64,000 nucleotides of DNA from Lachnospiraceae bacterium AC3007 (GTDB taxonomy: Bacteria > Bacillota > Clostridia > Lachnospirales > Lachnospiraceae): NCBI GenBank assembly GCA_000621405.1, contig JHYK01000017.1:1-64000 (forward strand), read 5' to 3'. A program made the translations under genes and the position numbers. Each line of letters begins with the position of its first letter. Within the stretch, counting starts at the first letter, position 1. The notes below the pieces were generated by a model, which saw nothing but the letters and a program-made list of their open reading frames with translations, was not told the DNA's origin and did not search any database. Positions 50,634 through 60,759 of this stretch are shown piece by piece.

Positions 50634-51470
50634 TTAATAGTCCTCCAGAAAGCTGTGTGCTTCTCCCGACGCCTTGTACCCGGGGAAGGTCTCTATGCAC
50701 ACGGCATGGATGCTGTTGAATATGCTTTTTTCTATCTCGGGGTTGTCTTCTCTGAGTTTTTTTATAAGAGATTTGATCTCCTGTCTTTTTGACATACCGT
50801 CCTCATTATCATTCGCAGTATATTTTTCAGTAAAGCGGCAGGCGCACCGGATGAATTCCAGATCGTTATATGTAAGCCAGGCTATGATATCTTCCTCACG
50901 GATGCAGTAGAGCGGTCTTATGAGCTCCATCCCTTCAAAGTTGGTGCTGTGAAGTTTGGGCCTCATGGCCTGGAGCTGTGAAGCATAAAACATGCCGATG
51001 AGCGTGGTCTCTATCACGTCGTTCATATGATGTCCGAGAGCTATCTTATTGCATCCGAGCTCGCGGGCCTTTGAATACAGAGCCCCTCTCCTCATCCTGG
51101 CGCAGAGATAGCAAGGGGACCCGTCCGCGCTGTTGGCTATATCAAATATGCCTGTATCAAACACGGTTATGGGGATATGAAGAAGAGCTGCATTGCTCTC
51201 TATCTTCTGTCTGTTCTCTTTGTTGTAGCCCGGATCCATGACGAGATATTCAACGTCAAACGGAACATCACTGTGACGGTGGAGCATCTGCACGAGCTTT
51301 GCCATAAGCATCGAGTCTTTCCCTCCGGATATGCAGACCGCTATCCTGTCACCCTCCCTGATCAGTTCATAACGCTGCACAGCGCGTACAAAGGGCGTCC
51401 ACAGCGCCTTTCGATACTTCTTCTGGATGCTCCTCTCGACGAGCATGTATTTTTCGGTGATCTCAGCCAT
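50634..51470 (-). CDS. TtcA-like PP-loop ATPase (tRNA thiolation family)
   Basis: 278 residues from the ATG at 51470, which overlaps the stop region of the acyltransferase gene by 8 bp. N-type PP-loop ATPase: AVCISGGKDSM is the pyrophosphate-binding loop. CYLCARMRRG gives a CxxC pair and FIRCACRF further Cys, as in TtcA proteins that carry a 4Fe-4S cluster and thiolate cytidine 32 of tRNA. Sequence order (MDPGYNKENR, GHHMNDVIETTL) fits the family. Many Clostridia have several such paralogues of unknown target, so I leave the symbol open. Confidence 0.82.
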   Translation of the reverse strand: MAEITEKYMLVERSIQKKYRKALWTPFVRAVQRYELIREGDRIAVCISGGKDSMLMAKLVQMLHRHSDVPFDVEYLVMDPGYNKENRQKIESNAALLHIPITVFDTGIFDIANSADGSPCYLCARMRRGALYSKARELGCNKIALGHHMNDVIETTLIGMFYASQLQAMRPKLHSTNFEGMELIRPLYCIREEDIIAWLTYNDLEFIRCACRFTEKYTANDNEDGMSKRQEIKSLIKKLREDNPEIEKSIFNSIHAVCIETFPGYKASGEAHSFLEDY

Positions 51471-52590
51471 GGGTCTTACCTGAGCCGGCCCTGTCACGGT
51501 TCCTTATGGCGGATGAGATGCGATGAATGCCGAAGGACAGAGGCAGTGATATCACCAATACCGCAAGGACATACAGGAACTGATTTTTAATGTAATACAA
51601 AGGCCTTACATTATCATCAAACGAAGCGAATCCGAAGAGCCTGACGAACAGCGGATGCGCGATGTATATCTCCAGAGTAAAGGTCCCGAGGAATCTCAGG
51701 GCTTTGTTGCCGATCCTGATCTTAAGGCCAAGCATCGCCATGATGAATACAAAGAGCACTGCAGATGATGCCTGCATGAAGGGTTCAAGAGTCACTCTGA
51801 GAGGCTCGGATGGCGGCAGACGAAAGATCCCGCATGTCGCATAATAATAATTGCCTAAGGAAAAGAGCGCGGCAAAGAGCGCAACGGATATCACAAGCAG
51901 CGGCACATAATGCTTCTTCGCGGTTCTTAAAAAAGCCTCTCTGTGCCTTGCTGTGATGACGCCGACTGCAAAAAGATGCAGTGTGTTGTACCACCATGTA
52001 CCGAAGCCGGCAGCCATCGCAAAAAAGAACAGGATCAGCGTGAGCGCGATAAGTACCGTTATACCTGCGATCTCATTTTTTATCACCCTGAAGGACAGGT
52101 AAAAGAGAAGGTACATAAGGATCATCACGGGTATATACCAGTTGTATGCGTTCACATTGATCCAGAGCGGAGCCGGCGCTTTGTATCCGATACAAAGCTC
52201 TGCGATGTAAAACATGATCCAGGCAAGAAGCCCCATCGCAAGAAGCGGAAGGATGCGCCTTTTGAAATAATGATCAAAAGCCCTCTCATTACTGTGAGCA
52301 TTCACATACATGCCGTATCCGGAGCAGAAAAAGAAAGCGGCTACACTTAGATATCCGATGAAAACAAAAGCATCGAGGCCGTGATGTATGCGGGAGGGTT
52401 CAAGCCAGGGAGCGCATGTGCGCTGTGACAGATGATGAAAGATTATAAGGACAGCCTGGAATCCCAGGAATGCTTTTGTATGATCATAAGAGAAAACATC
52501 ATCATTCCATTCCCCTGCCGTTTTTATCTTTGCCCCATAAAAAAGGAGCAGGAGAAGCAGCGGATAATATATATATACCAAAGCGTCCAA
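51463..52590 (-). CDS. Acyltransferase 3 family membrane protein
   Basis: 375 residues from a TTG at 52590, chosen because GGAGG lies six bases upstream; no ATG is available near the start. About ten hydrophobic helices. The conserved FLGFQAVLIIFHHLSQR segment carries the His pair of the acyltransferase-3 (PF01757) family, and IGYLSVAAFFFCSGYGMYV follows. Such proteins transfer acetyl or other acyl groups to cell-surface glycans or lipids. It overlaps the TtcA-like gene, so the two are co-translated although their functions look unrelated. Confidence 0.85.
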   Translation of the reverse strand: MDALVYIYYPLLLLLLFYGAKIKTAGEWNDDVFSYDHTKAFLGFQAVLIIFHHLSQRTCAPWLEPSRIHHGLDAFVFIGYLSVAAFFFCSGYGMYVNAHSNERAFDHYFKRRILPLLAMGLLAWIMFYIAELCIGYKAPAPLWINVNAYNWYIPVMILMYLLFYLSFRVIKNEIAGITVLIALTLILFFFAMAAGFGTWWYNTLHLFAVGVITARHREAFLRTAKKHYVPLLVISVALFAALFSLGNYYYATCGIFRLPPSEPLRVTLEPFMQASSAVLFVFIMAMLGLKIRIGNKALRFLGTFTLEIYIAHPLFVRLFGFASFDDNVRPLYYIKNQFLYVLAVLVISLPLSFGIHRISSAIRNRDRAGSGKTHG

Positions 52591-52617
52591 AGAACACCTC
52601 CATGACAATAACGGTCA

Positions 52618-54273
52618 TTAAATATCGTTATTAATTCTCATATCTGCATCCTGAGATGTCAAGTACAGACTGTCTATCCTCTCCTCCATCTGACTGTAAC
52701 CGGCATCATCCCTGATCCCTTCCACGTCACACGTCATGTCCCAGAGACTTATCACCTCTTCTTTATCCGCTCCTGTCTGCATGAGCAGGGACAGATGAGC
52801 AAAATATCTGATCCCGGGGTCATACGGATATCTTCTCTCTGCCTCCTCGTAAGCTGCTATGGCAGGATCATACTCCTTCAGCTCGGTGTACAGGGCGGCC
52901 TCGTCCATAAGACGCGCTATGACCAGGGCGCTGTCAGATGCAGTATCGGGAAGAGTGATCAGTTTTTCCATGCACTCTATGGCTCTATGGTAGCTGGTTT
53001 TCTTTACCTCATCACCTGCAGATCTGCCTTTCAGTATCATGGAATTGATCATAAGTTTCAGCGCATCTGCCCTTTTTCCCTTAAGCTGTCCTGCCCCGTC
53101 TTCTCCTTCGCTCATATCAAGGACGCACTCCGACAGCCTGCAGGCTTCGTCATATCCGTCCGGTACTCCCAGAGTGATATAAGCCTTCGCCATGCAGAAC
53201 ATATTCTTTACATATCTGTCGGTATCCTCTGTTCTTACGGTCTCTTCGTTATATTTTTCAAAGCGTCTCAGGATATCATGCAGGTCCACTGTGTCATCCT
53301 TCGATGTCATGCTCTCCAGAAGCTCTCTGTAATACACGACCTCCGGGTACTCCTCTTCAGGAACTTCCTCAAGATACTTTATCGCCGCCTCATAGTCCTC
53401 GAGTTCGTAAAAGCACATAAGAGACTGATCGTAGGCCTGCCTGACCTGAGCCTTACTGCTGATAATCTCCGCATCGGATCTTGCATTCGCCATTATGATG
53501 CCTCCGGCAAAGATCATAAGGGCCGCTGCCACCGCTATCTTTCCGAGATTGTCTATTGCCGTAAGATCCCTTTTTATGGCGCCGGCGCTTCTGTAGCGCG
53601 CCTTCTCGTTCTTCATCGTACAGCGCTTTATCACATAGGACAGTCCGAAGGGCTTATCTTTTCCGGACATCTCATCGAGAACCCTTCCTATCGAGTAGAT
53701 ATCACTCCTTACGCTTATCTTTCCGGATCTTATCTGCTCGGGAGAAGCATAACGCAGACTTCCGAAGTCAGGCTGATCCGAAGGATCATCGGAGGCAGGT
53801 TTTTCGCTTTTTGTGATCGCTGCCCCGAAATCAATGAGTACGATATGCCCGTCGGGGCGCACCATTATGTTTGAAGGCTTGATGTCCCTTAAGATGACCG
53901 GCGGATCCATGTGGTGCAGATAGGATACTGCATCGCATATCTCCCTTCCCCAGTTCAGTATCACCTTTGATGCAAGACGCTTCTTTCTTTTCATGAACGC
54001 CTTAAGGCTCATGCCTCTCACATGATCCATCACGATATAGATCCTGCCGTCCGACCTGAAGACATCAGTGATCCGCACTATACCCGGATGTGATACCCTG
54101 GCCAGGATATTGACCTCGGCTCTTATGGCAGAATAAGAGATCTTGTCGCTCTCTCCTATCTCCTTTACGGCCCAGGTGCTTTTCAGTATCTGGTCTTCAA
54201 CAAGATATACGCGTCCGAAGCCGCCTTCTCCGAGACAGCCAATGACCCTGTATCTGTTACCGCATAGATACAT
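52618..54273 (-). CDS. Ser/Thr protein kinase with transmembrane helix and TPR-like tail
   Basis: 551 residues. Hanks-type kinase domain about 8-235: glycine loop GEGGFGRVY (15-23), Lys37 in AVKEI, catalytic loop LRDIKPSN (D130, K132, N135; Leu replaces the usual His of HRD) and DFG (D148). A transmembrane helix follows at about 247-263 and an outer part of ~285 residues with helical TPR-like repeats (YDQSLMCFYELEDYEAAIKYLEE, YDPAIAAYEEAERRYPYDP). There are no PASTA domains, so it is not the housekeeping PrkC encoded at the right edge. The signal may be protein-protein contact outside the cell. CGGAGG precedes the ATG. Confidence 0.88.
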   Translation of the reverse strand: MYLCGNRYRVIGCLGEGGFGRVYLVEDQILKSTWAVKEIGESDKISYSAIRAEVNILARVSHPGIVRITDVFRSDGRIYIVMDHVRGMSLKAFMKRKKRLASKVILNWGREICDAVSYLHHMDPPVILRDIKPSNIMVRPDGHIVLIDFGAAITKSEKPASDDPSDQPDFGSLRYASPEQIRSGKISVRSDIYSIGRVLDEMSGKDKPFGLSYVIKRCTMKNEKARYRSAGAIKRDLTAIDNLGKIAVAAALMIFAGGIIMANARSDAEIISSKAQVRQAYDQSLMCFYELEDYEAAIKYLEEVPEEEYPEVVYYRELLESMTSKDDTVDLHDILRRFEKYNEETVRTEDTDRYVKNMFCMAKAYITLGVPDGYDEACRLSECVLDMSEGEDGAGQLKGKRADALKLMINSMILKGRSAGDEVKKTSYHRAIECMEKLITLPDTASDSALVIARLMDEAALYTELKEYDPAIAAYEEAERRYPYDPGIRYFAHLSLLMQTGADKEEVISLWDMTCDVEGIRDDAGYSQMEERIDSLYLTSQDADMRINNDI

Positions 54274-54430
54274 AGTGCCTCCGAAATAAGAAAGTATGGG
54301 GTATGATCCACCCCGGTGATCAGTATCACGAAAAATCAGAACCGGCAGAAATGCCGCCGGCAGATAAAGACTATCACAGAAATATCATGAATGCAATCTG
54401 AGACCGGATCAGATAGTGCTTATCTTAAGA

Positions 54431-54898
54431 TCATAGATTCTTGATCTTGAATTCGCGCTCGGTCTCGCGCCGCATATCCTTCTTTGCTATGCTCTCTCGC
54501 TTGTCGTAGAGCTTTTTGCCGCGTCCGAGTCCTATGAGGAGTTTTACTTTACCGTTCCTCAGGTACACTTCGAGAGGGAGCAGCGTATATCCCTTCTGAG
54601 TAAGAGATCCCGCAAGCTTCATTATCTCCTTCTTATGTGCAAGAAGCTTCCTCTCCCTGAGCGGATCCTTATTGAAGATATTCCCTTTTTCATAGGGTGT
54701 GATGTTCATGCCGTAGATTATGAGCTCTCCGGTCCTTGCGTCGATATATGCTTCTTTGATGGAGCACTTGCCGGCTCTTATGGATTTGACTTCCGTCCCG
54801 AAAAGCTGGATGCCCACCTCAAGCTGCTCTTCTATGAAGTAATCATGAAAAGCCTTCTTGTTGTTCGCTATGATCTTTTTACCGTTTTCCGCTGCCAT
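54431..54898 (-). CDS. smpB: SsrA-binding protein SmpB
   Basis: 155 residues, the usual length. SmpB binds tmRNA and brings it to stalled ribosomes for trans-translation. The family signatures are present: [56 protein letters not shown], and a basic C-terminal tail ([17 protein letters not shown]). It starts 1 bp after the RNase R stop with a weak ribosome site, consistent with coupling. The secG-rnr-smpB order is conserved in Firmicutes. The tmRNA gene often follows smpB but is not in the 150 bp after it. Confidence 0.97.
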   Translation of the reverse strand: MAAENGKKIIANNKKAFHDYFIEEQLEVGIQLFGTEVKSIRAGKCSIKEAYIDARTGELIIYGMNITPYEKGNIFNKDPLRERKLLAHKKEIMKLAGSLTQKGYTLLPLEVYLRNGKVKLLIGLGRGKKLYDKRESIAKKDMRRETEREFKIKNL

Positions 54899-54899
54899 A

Positions 54900-56900
54900 T
54901 CAGTCTGTATCCGCTATCTCGAAATCTATCTCCATCGCAAGCTTGTCAGCTCTTACCACTGTCACGCGAACTGCTTCTCCGAGTCCGAATCTGCGCCCCG
55001 TGGCTCTTCCTTTGACTTCATGAACTGCTTCATCCAGCTCATAATAATCATCAGTCATGTTCCTTAAGGGTATCATACCCTCTATGCAGTTTGGAAGCTC
55101 TACGTATATGCCCCAGTCGGTAACAGAGGAGATCACCCCTTCGAATTCCTCTCCTATCCGTGACTGCATATATTCTACCATCTTGAGCTTGTCCGCGTCT
55201 CTCTCGACATCATCGGCTCTTCTCTCAAGCCGGCTGCTGATATCAGCTACCTCCTTAAGCATCCCTCTGTAGTGGGATATCCTTTTGGAAGTCAGTTCAC
55301 CTCTTATATGCTCCTTGATGATCCTGTGGATCTGAAGGTCGGGATACCGTCTTATCGGAGAGGTAAAATGCGAATAGTACTGAAGCGCAAGTCCGTAATG
55401 GCCGCTGCAGCTGTCCGAATACTTCGCCTGACTCATGGCGCGAAGAGCCAGTGTGCTGATGAGCCTTGATGCTTCGGTATCCTCAGCCTCGCACAAAAGC
55501 TTCCTGAGTTCTTTCGGATCCGTCTTGCCGTCCTTTTTTATCTTAAGGTGGAGCCCGAAACGGGTCACAAAGAGCGCAAGATCTTCTATCGCTCCTTCAT
55601 CCGGCTCGTCATGAACCCTGTACAGGAATGGTATCTCAAGTCCTGCATAGGTTGCAGACACGCACTCATTTGCAAGGATCATGAAATCCTCTATAAGCCT
55701 CGTGGCATCGTTGCGCTCCCTTAATGATACATCCTTTGTCCTGCCGTCATCGTCCAGTATTATGGCAGCCTCCGGGAGATCAAAATCAACTGCGCCGTGA
55801 TGCGCCCTCCTCTTCCTTATGAGGCGGGCAAGAGCATCCATATCCTGCAGCATGGGAACGATGTCCTGATACGCTTCATTAAGCTTACTGTCTCCATCAA
55901 GGATCTTCTGCACGTTGCCGTACGTCATGCGGTGGCGGCTCCTTATGATGCCCTCCGTGATCCTCGAATCCTTCACCCTGCCCTTTTCATCGAGCTTCAT
56001 CACGCAGGAGAGAGTGAGTCTGTCTTCTCCCGGATTCAGCGAACAGACATCATTTGAAAGGACCTCCGGCAGCATGGGTATCACCCTGTCCGGAAGGTAT
56101 ACGGAGGTGCCGCGTCTTAGCGCCTCGGCATCCAGAGCGCTGCCTTCCTTTACATATTCGCTGACATCGGCTATGTGGACTCCAAGTTCCCAAAAATCTC
56201 CTTTTCTGACAAGGCTTACCGCATCATCAAAGTCCTTCGAGTCATCGCCGTCTATCGTGATGATCACAGATTCCCTGAAGTCCTCCCTTTTTGGCGCCGT
56301 ATCTTTTCCGCGGGATACTTCATCCGCCTCTGTAAGGATCTCCTTGTTAAATCTCTCGGGAAGGCCGTAGCTCCTCACTATCGATGTGATATCGACTCCG
56401 GGAGCATCCATATCGCCAAGGATCTCTGTTACTATGCCTTCGCTCTTCCTCTTCCTGCTCCTGTCGCCGTACTCCGTGATGCGCACCACGACCTTGTCTC
56501 CGTCCTTTGCGCCCTTGCTCCTCTCGCGGCTTACGAAGACATCATCCGTATAATGCCTGTTGTCCGGTATCACGAATCCGTATGCAAAATCATTTGTCCT
56601 CCGGCTGATGCTGCCGGCCTCAAAGGTACCGACTATGGTGTCGGTGGCTCTGTCTATGATCCTTCCTATCTCGGCTTCCGCGCTCTTGCTTCCTCTCGCA
56701 GGTCTGGTCACATGGATCTCGACCCTGTCTCCGTGCATCGCCGAGTGGACAGAGTCATGAGGTATGTAATACTCCTGTCCCTCCTCTGTCATCACAAAAC
56801 CGAAGCCACGGGGACCGGCCTGGAAGATTCCCTTGAATCTCAGGGATTTGATCTTTTTCTTACCGCCGGAAGAATGTTTTCTGTCTTTTCCTCTTTTCAT
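54900..56900 (-). CDS. rnr: Ribonuclease R
   Basis: About 666 residues from the ATG at 56900. The frame is open to 57017 and an ATG at 56954 is an alternative; neither has a strong ribosome site. A 3'-5' exoribonuclease that degrades structured RNA and works with trans-translation. Cold-shock domains come first ([15 protein letters not shown] onward, about 20-165). The RNB catalytic domain follows, with [15 protein letters not shown] holding the metal-binding Asp cluster, then the S1 domain near the end ([22 protein letters not shown]). The N-terminal helix-turn-helix seen in some RNase R proteins is replaced by a short basic stretch. It sits between secG and smpB. Confidence 0.95.
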   Translation of the reverse strand: MKRGKDRKHSSGGKKKIKSLRFKGIFQAGPRGFGFVMTEEGQEYYIPHDSVHSAMHGDRVEIHVTRPARGSKSAEAEIGRIIDRATDTIVGTFEAGSISRRTNDFAYGFVIPDNRHYTDDVFVSRERSKGAKDGDKVVVRITEYGDRSRKRKSEGIVTEILGDMDAPGVDITSIVRSYGLPERFNKEILTEADEVSRGKDTAPKREDFRESVIITIDGDDSKDFDDAVSLVRKGDFWELGVHIADVSEYVKEGSALDAEALRRGTSVYLPDRVIPMLPEVLSNDVCSLNPGEDRLTLSCVMKLDEKGRVKDSRITEGIIRSRHRMTYGNVQKILDGDSKLNEAYQDIVPMLQDMDALARLIRKRRAHHGAVDFDLPEAAIILDDDGRTKDVSLRERNDATRLIEDFMILANECVSATYAGLEIPFLYRVHDEPDEGAIEDLALFVTRFGLHLKIKKDGKTDPKELRKLLCEAEDTEASRLISTLALRAMSQAKYSDSCSGHYGLALQYYSHFTSPIRRYPDLQIHRIIKEHIRGELTSKRISHYRGMLKEVADISSRLERRADDVERDADKLKMVEYMQSRIGEEFEGVISSVTDWGIYVELPNCIEGMIPLRNMTDDYYELDEAVHEVKGRATGRRFGLGEAVRVTVVRADKLAMEIDFEIADTD

Positions 56901-56967
56901 ATCCTTATCATAAGAAACGCCCCTGAGATACTCAGGAGCGCCGTACTGCATCATTATCAGTCTTTCA

Positions 56968-57207
56968 TCAGATGGTCTTGATATTAAGCACCAGAGCCAA
57001 TACCATAAAGAGCACACAAAGGGCTATCGTGAACTTCTGAAGCTTCCCCTCGAGGGAGCGCCCCTTATTCTTGCCCCAGTACGTATCCGCCATACCGCTT
57101 ATCGCTCCGAGTCCTGCGCTCTTACCTTCCTGCATCAGCACTATCAAGGTGAGAGTAACACATATTATCATGAACACTACATATAATGCGATCCTGATCC
57201 CAGACAT
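56968..57207 (-). CDS. secG: Preprotein translocase subunit SecG
   Basis: 79 residues with two membrane helices (about 4-24 and 54-75) and the conserved loop VLMQEGKSAGLGAISGMADTY between them, followed by KNKGRSLEGKLQK. SecG assists protein export through SecYEG. AAGAAGATAAA precedes the ATG. First gene of the secG-rnr-smpB unit. Confidence 0.96.
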   Translation of the reverse strand: MSGIRIALYVVFMIICVTLTLIVLMQEGKSAGLGAISGMADTYWGKNKGRSLEGKLQKFTIALCVLFMVLALVLNIKTI

Positions 57208-57314
57208 TTTATCTTCTTTTCCTTTCTATCGGCTGCTTGATATCCGAACCCGCATACTATAACACATCCGGCGGGCTCTTTCAAGACATCACCTGACTTT
57301 TGCCTCAGGCATGA

Positions 57315-59177
57315 TCATATGGTCACATTGACCCTTACCGTGAAGCTCTCTCCGCCGCTGCATGTGACGATCACATAAGTCGTGCCTTCTGTCATGGGCA
57401 CGAGCATGCCGTCGCTTCTCGCCATACATATCGCCTCATTCTGTGAGTGAAAATCTATCCCGCAGGATTGTATGCCGGGAAGATCCGGCTCATACAGTCT
57501 GTTGTCTCCGTATCTTATGATCGGCCTTATTGCCACGGCATACGGCGTGGACAGAGATACGTTATAATCATAGAGCGGAGCGATGATCTCCTTTATCTTG
57601 TCCGGATCGCTGTACGGCTCTCCCTGCTTTATCACGTTGACCTTTATGTCCCTTGTGACATCGCCGTACCGGATAGTCACAACGCTTAAGCCCTCTGAGA
57701 CGGGATACAGCATTCCCGGCTCATCTCCGGTGCTTACGACATCATCATCATTGATATCATACTCGATCTCTGAAGGAGCAAGCGTATGACCCGCCCGGTT
57801 CTCATCTATCAATGTAAAGGAAGGAGTGAAGCCAGATCCGCCTTCATACAGATTGATGACAGGGTTATCACAGTTGACGAATGTCGGCGCCGCATTGGGG
57901 ATCCAGCTGCTCCGCCCGACAGAGGCTGCCAGGTTCTCTTTGCCTTCATCCTCCCTCTCATGATCATCCGATATGCCTATCTTCGCCTCTGCAAATCTTG
58001 TGGCCCATACACCCCAGGCAGCTCCTGAAGAGCCTGCATAGGCATAGCCTATGACCACGGGATCGGAAGGTTTTATATGGCCGTTTGCATCCGCCATGAT
58101 TCCTGCATTATGGCAGGCGCGGCAGACGTTTGTATTTATCTCGGATACCCTTTCAAAAGACCGGCCGTCGTTTGATTCGTAATACAGGAGACAGCTGTCA
58201 TCACGAAGACGCCTGTTGGTGCAGACTGCGAGGAATTTATCGTATTTCTCCACATATGCAACATCCCATGAATCACATTCAAAGTACTCGTATCCGTCTT
58301 CTTCCAGGGAACCGTCATTATCTGTCCTTATCACAGCGTATCCGGCAAAGCTCATCGATAAGGGCCAGTCTTTATCTTCAAGTTCGGCAACGTGCACTAC
58401 GGTGGACTTGATCCTCTCATTATCCTCGGAAAAGGAATCAAGAGTTGAATATACATAGAGTTCATCATCCTTGATGACAAAAGAAGGCTCTCCTGCTCCC
58501 CAGCCGTTCCACACTCCGTCATAGCAGATAAGAGGCACGGGATCACCTCCCCAGTCTTTTCCGTTCCATTTCTCGAAAGGTCCGAAGGGATCCCTGCTCC
58601 TTGCGATAAAAACATTGTTCACTGTGCCGTTTTCCGCATCATCCATCGTAGCCGTGTATCCGAGATAATAGTATCCCTTATAAAAGAACACATCGGGGTC
58701 GCAGACAGAGAGCCTGTCCCTTGACTGCGGTGTGGGACTCAGCACGACCTTCTCGTCCGACCAGGTATGTCCGAGGTCATCTGACTTCCTGCATGTGAGC
58801 CAGTCAAGCTCGTGGTTGCTGTCGCCGGGCGAGCTGAAATATGCATATATGCTGCCGTCGTCATCCAGCAGGATCGAAGGCCCGTAGCGGTAATCGTAAG
58901 AGGCTTTGCTTCTCGGCAGAAAGACATCATATCCTTCATCTTCAAGCGATAAGGTAAGATGTTTGTCCTTATATATACTCTCTTCCTCTTCTTCCTCCTC
59001 TTCCTCATCCCCGGGATCTTCATCGTCATCATTGTTAAAAAAACTGAACCTGAATCTGCGGCCGCTTCTTCGCGCGGTGCTTCCTTCCTCCTCTTCATAG
59101 CCGCATGCAGACAGGATAAGGCACAGGATAAGTATGAGGCTTATACATATTAAGTTTGCGCCGGAGCGCTCTCTCAT
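57315..59177 (-). CDS. Lipoprotein with GH43-like beta-propeller and Ig-like tail
   Basis: 620 residues. A lipoprotein signal ends in LSAC, then a very acidic linker (DDDEDPGDEEEEEEEEE). Residues about 80-410 look like a five-bladed beta-propeller of the GH43/GH32 type: RYGPSILLDDDGSIYAYFSS, CDPDVFFYKGYYYLGYTA, AGEPSFVIKDDELYVYST, with acidic residues at blade starts. Two Ig-like (BIG2-like) repeats follow (YPVSEGLSVVTIRYGDVTRD, LVPMTEGTTYVIVTCSG). It may bind or hydrolyse a surface glycan; the catalytic residues are not certain. It overlaps the upstream gene (59174) by 4 bp, so both act outside the membrane as a pair. Confidence 0.7.
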   Translation of the reverse strand: MRERSGANLICISLILILCLILSACGYEEEEGSTARRSGRRFRFSFFNNDDDEDPGDEEEEEEEEESIYKDKHLTLSLEDEGYDVFLPRSKASYDYRYGPSILLDDDGSIYAYFSSPGDSNHELDWLTCRKSDDLGHTWSDEKVVLSPTPQSRDRLSVCDPDVFFYKGYYYLGYTATMDDAENGTVNNVFIARSRDPFGPFEKWNGKDWGGDPVPLICYDGVWNGWGAGEPSFVIKDDELYVYSTLDSFSEDNERIKSTVVHVAELEDKDWPLSMSFAGYAVIRTDNDGSLEEDGYEYFECDSWDVAYVEKYDKFLAVCTNRRLRDDSCLLYYESNDGRSFERVSEINTNVCRACHNAGIMADANGHIKPSDPVVIGYAYAGSSGAAWGVWATRFAEAKIGISDDHEREDEGKENLAASVGRSSWIPNAAPTFVNCDNPVINLYEGGSGFTPSFTLIDENRAGHTLAPSEIEYDINDDDVVSTGDEPGMLYPVSEGLSVVTIRYGDVTRDIKVNVIKQGEPYSDPDKIKEIIAPLYDYNVSLSTPYAVAIRPIIRYGDNRLYEPDLPGIQSCGIDFHSQNEAICMARSDGMLVPMTEGTTYVIVTCSGGESFTVRVNVTI

Positions 59178-60676
59178 CTTCTCTTCTCCATCTTTGTAAG
59201 TTCGTCAGCCCTCTCCATGAGCATATCCAGATCGTCAGTCATGAGCACGAGATCGCATCCGTCCCTGTACCTTGCCTCTTCATTGGCAAGCGGATAGATC
59301 GTCTTGCTGCAGATGCCCGCAAGTCTCCCCGTAAGGTCATAGACCGCGGTCCCGCTCATGCCACCCACAGATCTCCTTGTCACCGCATAATACGAATCAT
59401 CATCCACATATATCTTCTGTATCCCTGACAGATCATAGGCTATCAGATCCACGTCCTTTATTATCTCCGGAAGCTCTCCGCCGCGCCAGTTTTTGCAGTA
59501 TTCCAGAAGGTGGCTTCCTTTTTTAAGCTTCCTGTATATGTCCGGATCACGGTAAGCCTTACGAAGCCGCACAAGTGTATGATATGATACATCCTTCACC
59601 GGTATCCTGAAAAGCGATGCTTCGTTCCCGGCGCTGAGTCTTAAGGAGTGCATGACGGTATCGATGCGACTTCCGTCATAAAAGGTTATCCAAACATCCT
59701 CTCCCTCCAGAAAGCCTGTCACATGATACACGGAGACCATGTAGATGTAGTCCTCCGTGATATCGAAGATAAAGGCCGACCCGCTGCTGACATTCCCCTC
59801 ATCATCCTCTCTTAAGATGTTCACGAGGGTCACATCCAGGTTGTCGACGACCCAGCTCTTGTCCTCTTCAGTCAGAGGCTGATAATCGAAATAACCCTCT
59901 TCGATGATCCTTGCAAGCTCGACCCGGCTCAACGGCGTATTATATGCATGTGCATCAGCCTGCCAGGAGGTCGCGACCACATGGATCGTTGCGACGGCGT
60001 TTGACGAGATCCCGTATCCGTCCTGTACCGCGTAGCTTACCGGATAGGCTCCGACCTTATCAAAGTCTACTCTTGAGGTGTCGCTTTTTATATCAAATGT
60101 GAGTCCGCCGTCAACGTCGTCATAGGCAAAGACAGGATCAAGATCCGAAGCGCTGCTGCCCTTTACGACATACTGGTCATGCAGCCCGAAAAAGATCGGC
60201 GGCCTGTCCACGAAGAGATCTGCCTGCGTGGTGGTCCTGTTCGCGCTGCCGTCGGTCGCGGTAACGGTGACGCTGTATGTACCGGGATCCGGGAAATAAA
60301 GACTGTCTATCGCCTTGCCGTCATAGGAATAACTTACAAAGGCCATGCCGGAAAGGTCATGCGCGTCAGCCCCTATAACGGACAGATCATATTCCCTGCC
60401 GGCTGCAAGCACGGTCTTTGCCGTATCCGCGACCTCAAGATCGGGCGGTATCGTGTCCTTCACATGTACCGTACAGACAAATGATCTGAAAGGATTTGAT
60501 ATATGCATGGCATAATCGCCGGGTCTTGTCAGATTGACATCCGACACGGCTACCGTCGTCCGGTCCATAGTCCACGCCGGTCCGTCAACGTACAGGGACG
60601 GCTCTGCGCTTACGACGCTGCCGAGTTCCACGGTCTGCTCAAAGCATATCTGCTCACCCCTGTATCTTCTTATCAC
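59174..60676 (-). CDS. Membrane-anchored protein with Ig-like repeats and serine-protease-like domain
   Basis: 500 residues from the GTG at 60676, but the open frame continues upstream through ARLVAAAVLLVLLAAVISFF, a membrane helix, without a standard start codon up to the rpe gene. Two Ig-like repeats (about 75-165, 160-235, with DTIPPDLEVAD and DRPPIFFGLHDQYVVKG) precede a chymotrypsin-like domain. It has GSAFIFDITEDYIYMVSVYHVTG with the expected His (about 318) and SVGGMSGTAVYDLTGRLAGI with the expected Ser (about 441). The usual DLA motif reads EASLF, so the Asp may be replaced by Glu. Activity is uncertain. It is coupled to the lipoprotein downstream. Confidence 0.65.
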   Translation of the reverse strand: MIRRYRGEQICFEQTVELGSVVSAEPSLYVDGPAWTMDRTTVAVSDVNLTRPGDYAMHISNPFRSFVCTVHVKDTIPPDLEVADTAKTVLAAGREYDLSVIGADAHDLSGMAFVSYSYDGKAIDSLYFPDPGTYSVTVTATDGSANRTTTQADLFVDRPPIFFGLHDQYVVKGSSASDLDPVFAYDDVDGGLTFDIKSDTSRVDFDKVGAYPVSYAVQDGYGISSNAVATIHVVATSWQADAHAYNTPLSRVELARIIEEGYFDYQPLTEEDKSWVVDNLDVTLVNILREDDEGNVSSGSAFIFDITEDYIYMVSVYHVTGFLEGEDVWITFYDGSRIDTVMHSLRLSAGNEASLFRIPVKDVSYHTLVRLRKAYRDPDIYRKLKKGSHLLEYCKNWRGGELPEIIKDVDLIAYDLSGIQKIYVDDDSYYAVTRRSVGGMSGTAVYDLTGRLAGICSKTIYPLANEEARYRDGCDLVLMTDDLDMLMERADELTKMEKRR

Positions 60677-60759
60677 AAAAAAGGAAATAACTGCAGCAAG
60701 AAGGACCAGTAAGACCGCTGCCGCGACAAGACGTGCCCTGCTGCTTTTGATGAACCCGG

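Noticed and set aside
54274-54430. A possible tmRNA gene next to smpB
   Set aside because: The gap is too short and shows neither a tRNA-like end nor the tag reading frame.
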